Positions 10,243-20,479 of a DNA stretch of 64,000 nucleotides are shown piece after piece; the stretch's first letter is position 1; every line of letters starts with the position of its first letter. Both the position numbers and the translations under genes were made by a program. The notes under the pieces were generated by a model. It worked only from the letters and a program-made list of their open reading frames with translations, was not told the origin of the DNA and did not search any database. The stretch is from Dendrocalamus latiflorus (lineage: Eukaryota > Streptophyta > Magnoliopsida > Poales > Poaceae), in assembly GCA_017311315.1 (NCBI GenBank), contig CM029650.1:19480456-19544455 (forward strand), read 5' to 3'.

Positions 10243-10613
10243 TGTTCATACTATGTATATGGGCCTGTTCGGCTGGCCACAAGCCGGCCGGCTTTTCGCA
10301 GCCGCTACAGTACCTAACTTTTAAACGGGGTATTTTCTCAAGACGAGGTCTACAAGTTAAACGTAATACACGTTAAAAGCCTAACATCTGTACCAGCCAA
10401 AATCGCAAGTGAGTATAGATCTCTCCGTAATCTGTATCGTAAACAGCCAAAATTCAAAAATTTCAGCCAAAAGCCATAAGCCGCAGCCAAAAAGAACAGG
10501 CCCTATATTTATAAGGCCCAATTGATAGTATATATAGAGAATACAAAGTAATATTATAAGGAAATATGCCCTACACATAGAAGGAAAGAAATAAGAATAT
10601 TCCTATTCTAACA
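10243..10613 (-). repeat. 5' LTR of the old Copia element, carrying a MITE
   Basis: On the minus strand the LTR begins TGTTAG at 10613 and ends GAACA at 10243. Without the 243-bp MITE and its duplication it is only about 123 bp, short for a Copia LTR, so the outer boundary is less certain than the inner one. It contains CTATATATAC, a TATA-like box. Confidence 0.6.
10261..10503. mobile_element. MITE with GGGCCTGTTC termini, copy 1
   Basis: A 243-bp element with inverted ends starting GGGCCTGTTC, flanked by TAT (or TATAT: 10256-10260 and 10504-10508). It matches the element at 36056-36296 along its whole length in the opposite orientation, which confirms its limits. The short target duplication and GGGYCTGTT ends fit PIF/Harbinger-like grass MITEs (inference). 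Confidence 0.85.
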
Positions 10614-12060
10614 CATGTTGCCCAAAATTTCCAAATGGACCAAAAAGGAGGAACAAAAAAGATAATTGGTTCGTCTTTGTCAATTTGTCGGAGGATGAAG
10701 ATTGTTTAACAAAATCATAAAATGATTTCTTCAAGAGCCTTATTGCATGGTTCTTTTATTCACTCCCAAATGACGATCAGATTTCATCAATCATCATTAT
10801 GACCGGTGAAGTAAAATAAAGTTTTTTTACATAGCTAGAAGTAAAAAAATGATATTTCATAATTTTGTTAAAATGGAATATAGGAACTGGAAACCTTTCA
10901 ACTGCCTATTTCAGCTACAAGTACATTCGAAGCTACAATTTTATTTAGATCCTCATATGTTGGAAGTAGAAAAGTTCTTGTGATGATACGTGTGCTTCAA
11001 ATGGCTTTGCGATGGTTGGCAAACATGCTACGGATATCAAATAGTTGCACAAGATTCTTTAAGAAAGATCGGATAGCGGGAAAACCAAAAATATCCTATG
11101 ATTTGCTGTTCCATTCCATACCCAACCCTTAATATATCCAAACGAAATAAGCAACCGTCACACCACTGATTTGTTAGTATTTACTCCCGACGGAGCTAAG
11201 AAGATCGCTAAAACTCTCACTTTCGTGACACATGGACCACCAACAGTATGTTTAATATGTTGATCCATTCAATCCATAAACGAAGTAGCTCTATGGAACT
11301 AAAACTGGTAAGCTTGCTCCTCACAAACCCTATTAACCTACTCAAAACAAATGACAACTTAAGGTATTCTTCCTTGCAACATAATATCACATTTACTTGC
11401 TAAGGATGGGAAAAATGTTACACCAAGATCAACGTTTGCTAATCTGATGACATCCCGAAGAATGGCCAACTAAGCAAACAGATCAGACACAGAACACTCA
11501 TCACTGGGTGTTTGCTTGATTCTACCATGAGCCCAACCTTCTGCAGCGCAACCCGAAGCTAAACTCTGCGATACAAAAACAGCAAACGCACTAAGCAGCT
11601 AACGCAATGAATTCAAAAATGGAATCTCAAATCAACGGCTAAAATTTTCACCATCTACGAATCCGTTCAAACCTGATCGACTTAACAACACAAGACCGTA
11701 AGGAAATGCGGGGTTTTCACAGCTCCTCTCTATTAAAGACGAAAACAATGTCACTAAATCTAGAAGCTCAGCGACCCATCCCAGATCAGCCAATTCGTAA
11801 CACAAAGGATATCGCCAAACAGAGCGAGCTAAGGTCCTCCAAAACCCCACGAATATGCGCTTAATGAAGCCATCCGCTAGCCCATTCGAGGCCTAACCCC
11901 CAACCAGCAAGTGAAACCCATCCCCAGCATCCAAATTCATCACGCCCGGACCAACCGAAACAACCTCCCAGCCACCCTGACACACCAATACCCACTGAAT
12001 CTGAGTACCCAGCACAAACCCTAAGCCGACCAGACCGGAGTACTTCCCGATCCATCCGGC
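10614..12060. other. Intergenic sequence, no recognisable gene
   Basis: AT-rich single-copy-looking sequence. Its right part (about 11640-12060) may be the 3' untranslated region of the small minus-strand gene at 12109-12312. No open frame here has family resemblance. Confidence 0.4.
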
Positions 12061-12108
12061 CGCTAAGGCCCCCGACCCAATCTGACGAACTAAGCAGCTG
12101 GAGGAGGC

Positions 12109-12312
12109 TCAGGGAGGGAGGGGGGAGGGGGCGTGGATTGCCTCGAGGAGGAAGGAGAGGGTGGCGCCGACGCGGAGGCGGCGCTCCCGGGGGAAGCGCA
12201 CGAGGAAGTCGGCGACGACGTCGCCCAGCGGGCGCGCGGCGGCGGCGAGCAGCGCGAGGAGGTCGGCCCGCTCCTCCGGCCGCAGCGTCGGGATGGGGGC
12301 GCCCGATGACAT
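12109..12312 (-). CDS. Small conserved-looking plant protein, 67 aa, unknown function
   Basis: The frame from the ATG at 12312 to a TGA at 12109 encodes a compact protein starting MSSGAPIPTLRPEERADLLA, then an alternating hydrophobic/arginine segment with RFPRERRLRVGATLSFLLE. The pattern looks like a real helical protein rather than a GC-rich shadow. It lies in a local GC/CpG-rich block flanked by AT-rich sequence, as expected of a grass promoter and first exon. An in-frame upstream ATG at 12471 would add 53 low-complexity, basic residues; the internal ATG was preferred because the similarity-like part starts there. No signal peptide, membrane segment or known motif is visible. I do not recognise the family. 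Confidence 0.5.
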   Translation of the reverse strand: MSSGAPIPTLRPEERADLLALLAAAARPLGDVVADFLVRFPRERRLRVGATLSFLLEAIHAPSPLPP

Positions 12313-12963
12313 GGTAATCGTCGTGGCGGTGGCCGTCGCCGCGCGAGTCGGCGGCGAGATTTTTTTTTCGCTTTTTCCCCTGTGGAGGCGACTTGGGGAT
12401 GTGGTTCTGGACTTGCGGCTCGGTTGGGCTCCACGGTCGGTCTGGTCTGGTCTATTAGCTTGCGTGGTCACGTTCTTTTCGTTTTTTATTATACCCGATC
12501 ATTTTTAGCTGTATTTTTTAAAATAATAATAAACGGTAAAAGTATTAATATAGACAGTATATATACCGGTAGGTTTAAAAAACCATTTAAAAAGTTCATC
12601 TTTTAGTTTTGACATTGAGAAAAACTAAAAACCCAAAGAACAAGACGCCAATGTTCCACCGGTGCTCTCACCGTACGGTTGATTTTCCTTAGCACTGACA
12701 CGCACACCTCTTCGTCAGATCTCGTATGGATAGTTGAAGCTCACCTCCATGACATTTCGGATAATCAACATACTTATCTCTAGAGCTTAGAGTCTTATAT
12801 CCCGTTTTTAGGGTAGAAACGAGATATGACTTGCTCAATTCCATAGCCTGGATTTCGACTTGTTCCTTTCTCCTGGTTTTTTTTTGTAGTAAATTCATCC
12901 TAATTGTCGTTATTTTTTTCCTCCATGGCTCACACTCAAGTTATTTATATAGCGAGTGATGCA
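12313..12963. other. Intergenic, no recognisable gene
   Basis: GC-rich sequence up to about 12470 (probable promoter side of the minus-strand gene), then AT-rich sequence with no supported feature. The last 8 bases (12956-12963, GTGATGCA) are the left target duplication of the hAT element. Confidence 0.4.
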
Positions 12964-13311
12964 TAGAGGTGGCAATGGGTACCCGAAACCCGAGTACCCG
13001 ATGGGTTTTACCCGATAAGGAGGTGTGTATGGAAAGATATCTTCACCCGCAGGTATACTGATGGGCAAAAATCTCTACCCATCGGGTAGAGCGGGTGCGG
13101 GTACAGCTGTATATTACCCGTACCCGCATACCCGTGGGTAAAATATACCTGCATGGTTCAGCCTACTCATGGGCTCATGGCCCATATACTACGGAAGTGC
13201 GGAGACCTGTGGCCTGTGACTTTATCCTGCCGAGTGCTGACCGACGAAACCCTAGCCATTCGGTCTCCCGTCTCCCATTCCATTCCATTCCTGTGGCCTC
13301 GCCCCCCTCCC

Positions 13312-13550
13312 CCTGCTAGCCGCCGCCGCACTAGATCTACGACTCTCCCCTCCTGCCTCCGGCGATCCGGCCTCCCCCTCCCCCTGCTAGCCGCCGCCGC
13401 ACTAGATCTACGCCGCACACAGTCTCCCCTCCTGCCTCCGGCGATCCGGCCTCCCCCTCCCCTGCTAGCCGCCGCCGCACACCTCTCCCGGTCTCCCCTC
13501 CTGCATCCGGCCTCCCCTTCCCCCTCCCCCTGCTAGCCGTCGCCGCACAC
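13312..13550. repeat. GC-rich tandem repeat in the hAT leader
   Basis: The phrase CTGCTAGCCGCCGCCGCA recurs about every 69-77 bp (near 13312, 13384, 13453 and 13532) with GGCGATCCGGCCTCCCC between copies. It probably lies in the transposase 5' leader. Confidence 0.8.
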
Positions 13551-14084
13551 AGTCTCCATCCATGGCGGCGAACTCTGGCACCACGCACGAGGACAGCCGG
13601 TGATGCTCTTCCTCATCCTTAAGACATTAAGTCCTTAACCTTGCTGAGTTGCTGTCCTTTTGGCTTTTGCTGACTCCGACACCGTCTCGAAGGGACAACA
13701 ACCTGCACCCGCCGGATCCGGAGGACACGAGCAAGAACGGCCCACCGGCTGCCCCCGCTACTCCTCCGTTGCTTGCACTGCTTGAGACCGGTGTGGCCGA
13801 GAAGAAGCAAGCCGAAGCCGCCATGAGTCGACGCCTCGTGAAGCCAAGGACAAGGACTGCTGAAATAGCCCACCGGCCTCCCTTGTCTCCGACGACTACA
13901 GCTGCTGCTACTCTCCAAGGCTGCAACCAGAACCTTCATCGCTCCCTCGGGTAAGAAAAGCAGATGATGTACTCGTGTCCATTTGATGTCTCTAAAGCGT
14001 TTTGATGGGAATTAATGAGATATACATTTGATGAACTTGTCCAGTAATTAGTCTCTAAAGCTGTAAAGCAGATGATGTGGTAGA

Positions 14085-14340
14085 TTGTTATATCTGATTA
14101 TGTTATATCTGATTATGTGGATTGCAGTGATGTATGAACTCTGGGTCAGTGCCCCTTTAGACAGTGGGTCATGCTCAATTATGTTATATCTAATTATGTT
14201 CAACCAACTTATGTTCAATAATGAGGTCATGCTCAATTATGTTATATCTGATTATGTGGATTGCAGTATTGTATTAACTCTGGGTCAGTGCCCCTTTAGA
14301 CAGTGGGTCATGCTCAATTATGTTATATCTGATTATGTGG
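14085..14340. repeat. Direct repeat with 139-bp offset inside the hAT element
   Basis: CTCTGGGTCAGTGCCCCTTT starts at 14139 and again at 14278, with near-identical flanks containing GATTATGTGGATTGCAGT. Function unknown; probably an intron of the transposase gene. Confidence 0.8.
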
Positions 14341-17289
14341 ATTGTAAGAATTTGTTGATTGTCTTTGGAGATGTACCTGAACATGTGTAGAAAAATAGTA
14401 CATGCGTGAGATGGCAATGTTAACTAGCTGTTAAGGAGATTTATGTTTGTTCAGAGATTTATGTCTAATTGATCAATGTGCTGGTACAGAGTAAGAAAAA
14501 TGTCTGCAGCCAATGGGAGTGATGGTAGCAGTCAGCCGCAAAGTCCAATATCTCAAGGCTCACATGTACAATTAGAGTCAAGTCCAATCACTGGATCACC
14601 TCAACCTGAATCTATCAATAACTCAGAGCCAGAGCCAATTCGAATAGATGATGGTGATGGGATTGAGATAGATGATGATGATGAAGGTGTAGTTGTGGCT
14701 GGTTCCAGGAGGAAGCTCACATCAATAGTTTGGAAAGAGTTCACAAAAGTGGAGATTGGGGGCACGGTCCGGGCAAAATGCAACTATTGTTCCAAGAAGC
14801 TTTCTGGAGTGTCAAGGAATGGGACTAACCACCTTCGTATCCATTTGAAGTCTTGCGTGCAAAAGAAGATCAAGCTACATGGAAAGACAATGGCACAATC
14901 TTCTTTGAGGTTTGGTAGAACAGATGCAGGGACAGTTTCAGTGGAGAACTACACATTTGATCAAGATATAGCTAGGCAAGAACTTAGTGCAATGATAGTA
15001 CTACATGAGTACCCCTTAAGTATGGTCGATCATGTTGGCTTTTGAAGATTTGTTGGTGCACTTCAGCCACTATTCAAGATTGGGACAAGGAACACAATAA
15101 GGTATGAGCCTATGACTTACTACTGATTGTTGTTGTGCATCTCCTAATGATAAATGAATTTTCTAACCTTTTTTGTTTCAGATATGATATTATGATGCAA
15201 TATGAGTTGGAGAAGAAGAAAACCATTGAATATATGGCTGCAATTCAATCAAGGGTGGCTATCACTACTAACTTGTGGACATCTGACAACCAAAAGAGAG
15301 GTTACATGGCCATCACAGCCCACTTCATTGATGAATCTTGGGCTCTTAGAAATATTATCATGAGGTAATTACATATTTCATAGTTCTTTCAGATCTGATT
15401 GCATAGTATCATGCTTACTAAGATATAGTCTAGTTTATTTCAGATTTGATTACTTATGTCATTTATAATAATTCGAATGTAGGTTCATTTATGTCCCTGC
15501 ACCTCACACTGCTACAGTCATTGGTGAAGAGCTATATGAGTCCTTGGTTGAGTGGAATCTTGATGAGAAGTTATCTGCAATTACTCTAGACAACTGCACT
15601 ACAAATGATGCAGTAATCCCTTATCTTATTAGGAATATTGGTAGACATAAGCTGCTGAATGATGGGAAATTGTTGCACATGCGTTGTTCTGCTCATATCC
15701 TTAATCTGATAGTAAAGGACGGGTTAGATGAGTTGAAAGATGCAATTGAGAATATTCGTGATAGTGTAGCTTATTGGACAGCCACACCAAAAAGGATTGA
15801 AAAGTTTGAGGAGATAGCTAAGTTTGTTAAAATTGATGAGAAAGTTGCCAAGAGAAAGATCGGACTTGATTGTAGGACTAGGTGGAATTCAACTTTCAAT
15901 ATGCTTAGCATTGCATTGCCCTACAAGACTGCTTTCATAAGAGCAAGTCGTGTAGATAAGCAGTACACTTGTTTGCCAACTGAAGAGGAGTGGAAATTTG
16001 CCGAGGATGTTGTGGAGAGGCTTAGGTTATTTAATGATATCACTGTGTTATTTTCTGGGACTAATTTGCGACAGCTAACATTTACTTTACTCAAATTGCT
16101 GAGATTAGAAAGAAAATTAGGCAATGGTCAAGTTGTGGCAATCCTTTAGTAGAAGCCATGTCAGTTAATATGGTAGCCAAGTTTGATAAATATTGGACCG
16201 ATATTCAAGGGCTAATGGGTATTGCAACTCTTCTTGATCCTCGATTCAAGACCGTAGTGTAACATCCCAAAATTTTGAAATTTGAAAATGTGAAGCTTTT
16301 GAATTATTTTGCAATATGTTTTATTTGAATTTGGAGTTTATGATGTTTTCCGAGAAATTTGGTGAAGGTTCCAAAAAGTTATAAGGTCAAGAAAGAAATA
16401 AGCATGTTTAAATAATAGAGAAGTAGAATTTAAAATAAGAATCTGAAAATATGATCCATAAAATATAAGAGAGAGTTTCTAATAAGCATAAAATCTTATC
16501 CAGGAAAATAATGGTATGAATAGCAAAGGGGCAAGCAAATTAAAAAGGTTAACATTTATATATGTATATATAAATGTATGTGTATATACACATATATATA
16601 TTTTAAAACCATACAAAACAAGAATAAGGCATCTAGGGGAATAGCCAGTAAATGGGGAAAAGAAATGTATATGTACAAATGGAGATAATAGCAAAAAGGA
16701 ATTTATAATAAAAGGCAAAAACAAAGAAAAAAATAAAAGGAGCCACGTCGGCCACCACCCCGGCCCAGCCATTCTCGCGCGCGCAGACCCAGCCCGCTCC
16801 CTCCGCTTCGCCTCTCTGTCGCGCGGGCCCGCCTTCGCCCCGCGCACGACCCCCTGCCAGCGGGCCCCGTCTCCACCCCACGCCTCCTCTCTCTACCGCT
16901 GGACACGCCCCGCGCGTCTCCTTCTTCCTCCTTTCCCCTCTCACTGCTGCGCCGAGCTCAGCATCCTCCTTCCCCGTGGCGCCCAGGTGCTGCCAACGCC
17001 AGTAGCCTGCCCCAGCTTCCCCCGAGCTGTCGCATCACCCCAGCGGTGCGCCGCCCCCGGTTTTGCCACCGCCCACAGCCCTCTCCCCCGCTCCGCTGCA
17101 ATACGCTGCCACGCGGTGCCAGCTCTCTGCCGCACGGCATGCGCGGCGCCAGGGCTGCAAAACCATCATGCCAAATCCTTCCACCAGATCCTACACCCTG
17201 CCACCGCCGCTTGCCATCACCGTATGCCTCCGCGGCTGTCCGACGCGACCGCACGGGCGGACTGCCGTAGCCAGCCCCGCCCATCTGCC

Positions 17290-17295
17290 TATAAG
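17290..17295 (+). promoter_or_regulatory. TATA box of the solo LTR
   Basis: TATAAG follows a long GC-rich U3 segment and precedes a C-rich leader, the usual arrangement at a gypsy LTR transcription start. Large open frames across 16987-17849 are by-products of GC richness. Confidence 0.5.
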
Positions 17296-18005
17296 CACCA
17301 CCGAGGCTCCCACGGACTCCCCACACCCTACACTCTCTCCCACAGCGAAAAATCGAACCCCGAGCACCCCAATCGCCGGTGAGACCCCTTCCTTCCCCAA
17401 CTCCGGCCACCCAACCCGCCGCCTATTGAAGCAGAGCCGAGCCAATTCCTCTTACCCACACCGACCTCAGGACATCGCGAAGCCACTCCCGGCCTTCCCC
17501 GAGCTTCTCGTTGCCCGTACCTCACCGGCTCCGAACACCTCCCCACGCTCACCACCGCCGCACACCGCCGGCCCGCTCCGAAGGCCCTCGGTCCCCGTCG
17601 GCACTACCTTTGGCATCCTCTTGGCACCAGAAACGTGTTTTGGAGGTCGCCAGCACCTCACCGGCCCTCCATCGCCGACGAAGCCACCGGCCGTACCCAC
17701 AGCCCGAGCTCCTCTGCTCCAGCGCTCTCGGCTTAACTATTTTCGCTACAATCGTTCGTCAGGTAATACTCCCACGCCCACTGGCTAGCAACATGTGCAC
17801 TCAGTTAGCCGACCCGGCTTCGATCCCTCATCCCGCAGCATTTAAGTAGATTAGGTTTTGAATATTTTTGCTAGCTGATTTCAATGAGGAAAATCCATAA
17901 AAATTCGAGAATAATCCATAGAAGGTATCAAAATTGATTATGATATAAATGAGCTTAATAAATATTTAATCATGGATTAATCATTATGTACTAGTAACTA
18001 ATGTA

Positions 18006-18364
18006 CCCTTGGTGAGATGCTAAGAGGCAACTTATGGTGCGATGCCATAAGGTTAGTTGGTGTGATGCCAATGATAAGCATATGGTGTGATGTCATATGC
18101 CGCCCTTGGTGCGATGCCAAGAGGTAACTTATGGTGCGATGCCATAAGGATTGTTGGTGTGATGCCAACAATAAGCATATGGTACGATGTCATATGCCGC
18201 CCTTGGTACGATGCCAAGAGGTAACTTATGGTGCGATGCCATAAGGATTGTTGGTGTGATGCCAACAATACGCATATGGTGCGATGTCATATGCCGCCCT
18301 TGGTGCGATGCCAAGAGGTAACTTATGGTGCGATGCCATAAGGTTAGTTGGTGTGATGCCAACA
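18006..18364. repeat. 97-bp tandem array of hairpins with a constant core
   Basis: CCCTTGG units start at 18006, 18103, 18200 and 18297, an exact 97-bp period repeated about 3.7 times. Each period holds four short palindromes built around GGTGYGATGYC with different arms: CTTGG/CCAAG, CTTATGG/CCATAAG, TTGG/CCAA (extended to TTGTTGG/CCAACAA in later copies) and GCATATG/CATATGC. About 15 hairpins are present. Within a palindrome both arms agree although arms differ between palindromes. It lies in the R-U5 part of a solo LTR. Confidence 0.95.
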
Positions 18365-18540
18365 TGTTTACATGGATTATTTCAACTAATGGTTTAAAAA
18401 TGTGATTGCAAACCTGCTAGGTCATAGGAAATTTTAAGTAATTGTATTCAAAAGCACTCTTTGGCAAATAAAATAGCCCTATGCCTTTCCATTGACAAGC
18501 CATGCATGTTATATATTTGCATTCTGTATGTTGGCTTGCG

Positions 18541-18561
18541 GAGCACGGGGTTGGAGTGCTC
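18541..18561 (+). other. Conserved LTR stem element GAGCAC...GTGCTC
   Basis: GAGCAC and GTGCTC flank GGGGTTGGA. The same layout (GAGTAC, GGGGTTGAA, GTACTC) occurs at 56268-56288 in the other solo LTR. The stem pairs in both although its bases differ, suggesting a conserved RNA structure near the 3' end of these LTRs. Confidence 0.75.
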
Positions 18562-20178
18562 ACACTCGCTTTTGCGACAAAATTCAGAATCAGGAATCAA
18601 ATCACCTCGCCTCAGCAACAAGATTGGACAAGCTGGCCGAGAAGATGAAGATGTCAAGGGCTAGGTTGCGAACCTCCAGTTGGCTGCCCGTGGGCATGTC
18701 CTGAAGGTCCCATCTGTGTGCTTCGTTCTTCCGCTGCTGCAATTTATTGAGTTCGGCCTAATCGGCCCATGAGTAAGTCTAATATTATATTTACGCTTCC
18801 GCACGATATGTATTTTGATATTCAGAACTGTAAACTGTGAGCACTATCTACTGATCCAGGGCATAGTGCAGTGAATCACAGTGGATTTGGATTGAAAAAT
18901 CCGGGTCCGACACGTAGTGTTGCTGATTTGTTTTGAGGATTTACTTGGGACCACTGGTCAAGAATGTGAGGATAGGGTTCTTGAGGTCAAGAACTTGTTA
19001 GCTGACTTGATGCATGGGTACCATGTGGAAGAGGATGTGGGGAAGAATGAACCAGTAGCAGATTCACTTGGAAATAGTGAGAACTTCTTATCTTCCATTA
19101 GTGCACGTGTGGCAAGTAGAAGGCCAGCAAGCATGGGTTTGAAATCTGAGCTTGACCGCTACTTGGATGAAGAGATGTTGGACATGCATACACCAAACTT
19201 TAAAGTTTTAGATTGGTGGAAAGTGGCTGGAACTCGATTTCCTACTTTGAGAAGGATTGCAAGGGACATCTTTGCTTTCCCTGTTACAACTGTTGCTTCA
19301 GAATCTGCTTTTAGCACCGGTGGAAGGGTTCTTAGTGAGCATTGTAGCAGGCTCACTTCCAAGATGTTGGAGGCCCTAATGTGCTCTCAAAATTGGCTTC
19401 GGAACAAATACCAAGGTATACATGTTGACTTGTTGTCCATTTCATAGTTCCTTTCTATGTCTGAAAACTAACTCTTTAGTCTTTACTTATGTTTATAGTT
19501 GATGAGAACAACAAGCAAGCTGCTGCTACCTTTTGGTCTTGCCTCCAAGATATACAAGAGGGGCTGCAGGTTATCGTGCTTAGCATGTGTCAATCATGTT
19601 TTATATTTGCGTTGTATATTCGTAAATAAAAAACATTGTCAATCACTCAATTTTTTCCTTTAATCTGTGCTCTTTCTCATGGATGCTTACTCATGCAAAT
19701 CTGTTCATGTTATCATGTAGGAGCTTGCCCTTTGAATCAATCCGCTTGCAGCTATTCCAACTTTCCAAGTTTGCTACCTGCTACCTCATCAGCCTGCTGC
19801 CTCATCTCAATCCACACTGCGCCGCCTCATCAGCCTGCTGCGGTGCTGCCTCATCTCAATCCACAGCTATTCCAAGTCTGCTGCGCCTCATCAGCCTGCT
19901 GCCTGCTGCAATTCCAAGTCAAAAATGCAAGTGCAATATGCATCTCCTATTGATTGTAATGCTGCTATGCTATTGTGTACTCTGGGTACTGTGGTGTTGG
20001 TCTGTCTGTGGTGGTCCTAGAAGTCTAGAACTCATGAACTTGGTATTACTACTGCTATGTCTGTGCTTTTGATTTAGCCAAAAACATTGATCGGGTATTA
20101 CACTGATGCATATACATCTGTCTGTGATCGGGTATTACACTGTCTGTGCTTTTGATTTAGGCTGGTTTTTTCCCGCAG

Positions 20179-20319
20179 TTAGTTGCAATATACTTTAATC
20201 AAGTCACGGTTGCTATTGGAGGAAACACTGCTGGTCCAGGTGATGCTGTTCTTAATGTCTACATAAACCATGACAAGAAATTCGCTTTTGTGGAAATGAG
20301 GTCTGTGGAAATGATTTAG
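20179..20319 (+). pseudogene. Captured exon of splicing factor U2AF65 (U2AF large subunit)
   Basis: After a splice-acceptor-like CCCGCAG the plus-strand frame contains YFNQVTVAIGGNTAGPGDAV, NVYINHDKKFAFVEMRSVE and then a TAG. This closely follows the linker/RRM region of plant U2AF large subunit, where the AAIGGNTAGPGDAV and NVYINHDKKFAFVEMRSVEEA stretch is highly conserved (established knowledge). Only one exon's worth is present, without the rest of the gene, about 150 bp inside the right terminus of the hAT element. It is therefore a transduplicated host fragment. The frame is still open and little diverged, so capture may be recent or the source sequence very constrained. Confidence 0.85.
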
Positions 20320-20479
20320 TCCATCGGGTATGGGTTACCCATTGGGTATAAATACCCGCGCGGGTGCGGGTACGGGTAAGTTTCTATACCCGTGTGCGGG
20401 TAGAGTTATATCTGTCGGGTGCGGGTATGGGGTGGCTATACCCAGCGGGTATGTACCCGTTGCCATCTCTAGTGATGCA

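Larger units (their letters stand above)
16258..18912 (+). mobile_element. Solo gypsy-type LTR inserted in the hAT transposase
   Basis: The insert begins TGTAACATCCC and ends GGTCCGACA. It is flanked by a perfect 5-bp duplication CGTAG (16253-16257 and 18913-18917). It has no internal coding region, primer site or second LTR, so it is a solo LTR left by recombination. The TGTAACAYCCC start, GC-rich middle with a TATA box, hairpin array and GAGCAC...GTGCTC element are shared with other large LTRs in this window. The lineage (Tat/Retrosat-like gypsy) is inferred from general resemblance. Confidence 0.9.
14500..19569 (+). pseudogene. hAT transposase (BED zinc finger plus C-terminal dimerisation domain), inactivated
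   Basis: Exons with good splice sites: 14500-15101 (ATG at 14500; BED zinc finger with CNYCSKK and HLRIHLKSC), 15182-15364, 15483-16257 continued after the inserted LTR at 18918-19415, and 19499-19569. Recognisable segments include ITTNLWTSDNQKRGYMAIT, LDNCTTND, RCSAHILNLIVKDGL and the hAT C-terminal dimerisation block (FAFPVTTVASESAFSTGGR). Three lesions are visible: a TGA at 15043-15045 where the family pattern suggests a CGA Arg codon, a frameshift between about 16060 and 16095 (after it the frame reads QIAEIRKKIRQW and TDIQGLMGIATLLDPRFK), and a 2.65-kb solo LTR inserted after DPRFKTV. The coding join across the LTR target site is otherwise clean. Transposase activity is therefore lost. 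Confidence 0.9.
12964..20471 (+). mobile_element. Large hAT transposon with broken transposase and captured U2AF65 exon
   Basis: The left end starts TAGAGGTGGCAATGGGTACC and the right end is the inverted TAGAGATGGCAACGGGTAC. Both are followed by dense CCCG/CGGGTA subterminal repeats. A perfect 8-bp duplication, GTGATGCA, flanks it (12956-12963 and 20472-20479), the hAT signature. Total length is 7508 bp, of which 2655 bp is a later solo LTR. Inside are GC-rich leader repeats (about 13312-13550), a direct repeat (offset 139 bp, about 14085-14340), a split transposase gene, and a fragment of a host splicing-factor gene near the right end. Confidence 0.93.

Noticed and set aside
16987..17849. 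Several long plus-strand frames in GC-rich sequence
   Set aside because: They lie inside the U3/R part of a solo LTR, lack domains and overlap in several frames at once.
18006..18364. The regular repeat array considered as a CRISPR array
   Set aside because: The DNA is from a plant nucleus, there are no unique spacers between identical repeats, and each unit is a palindrome in a tandem 97-bp period.
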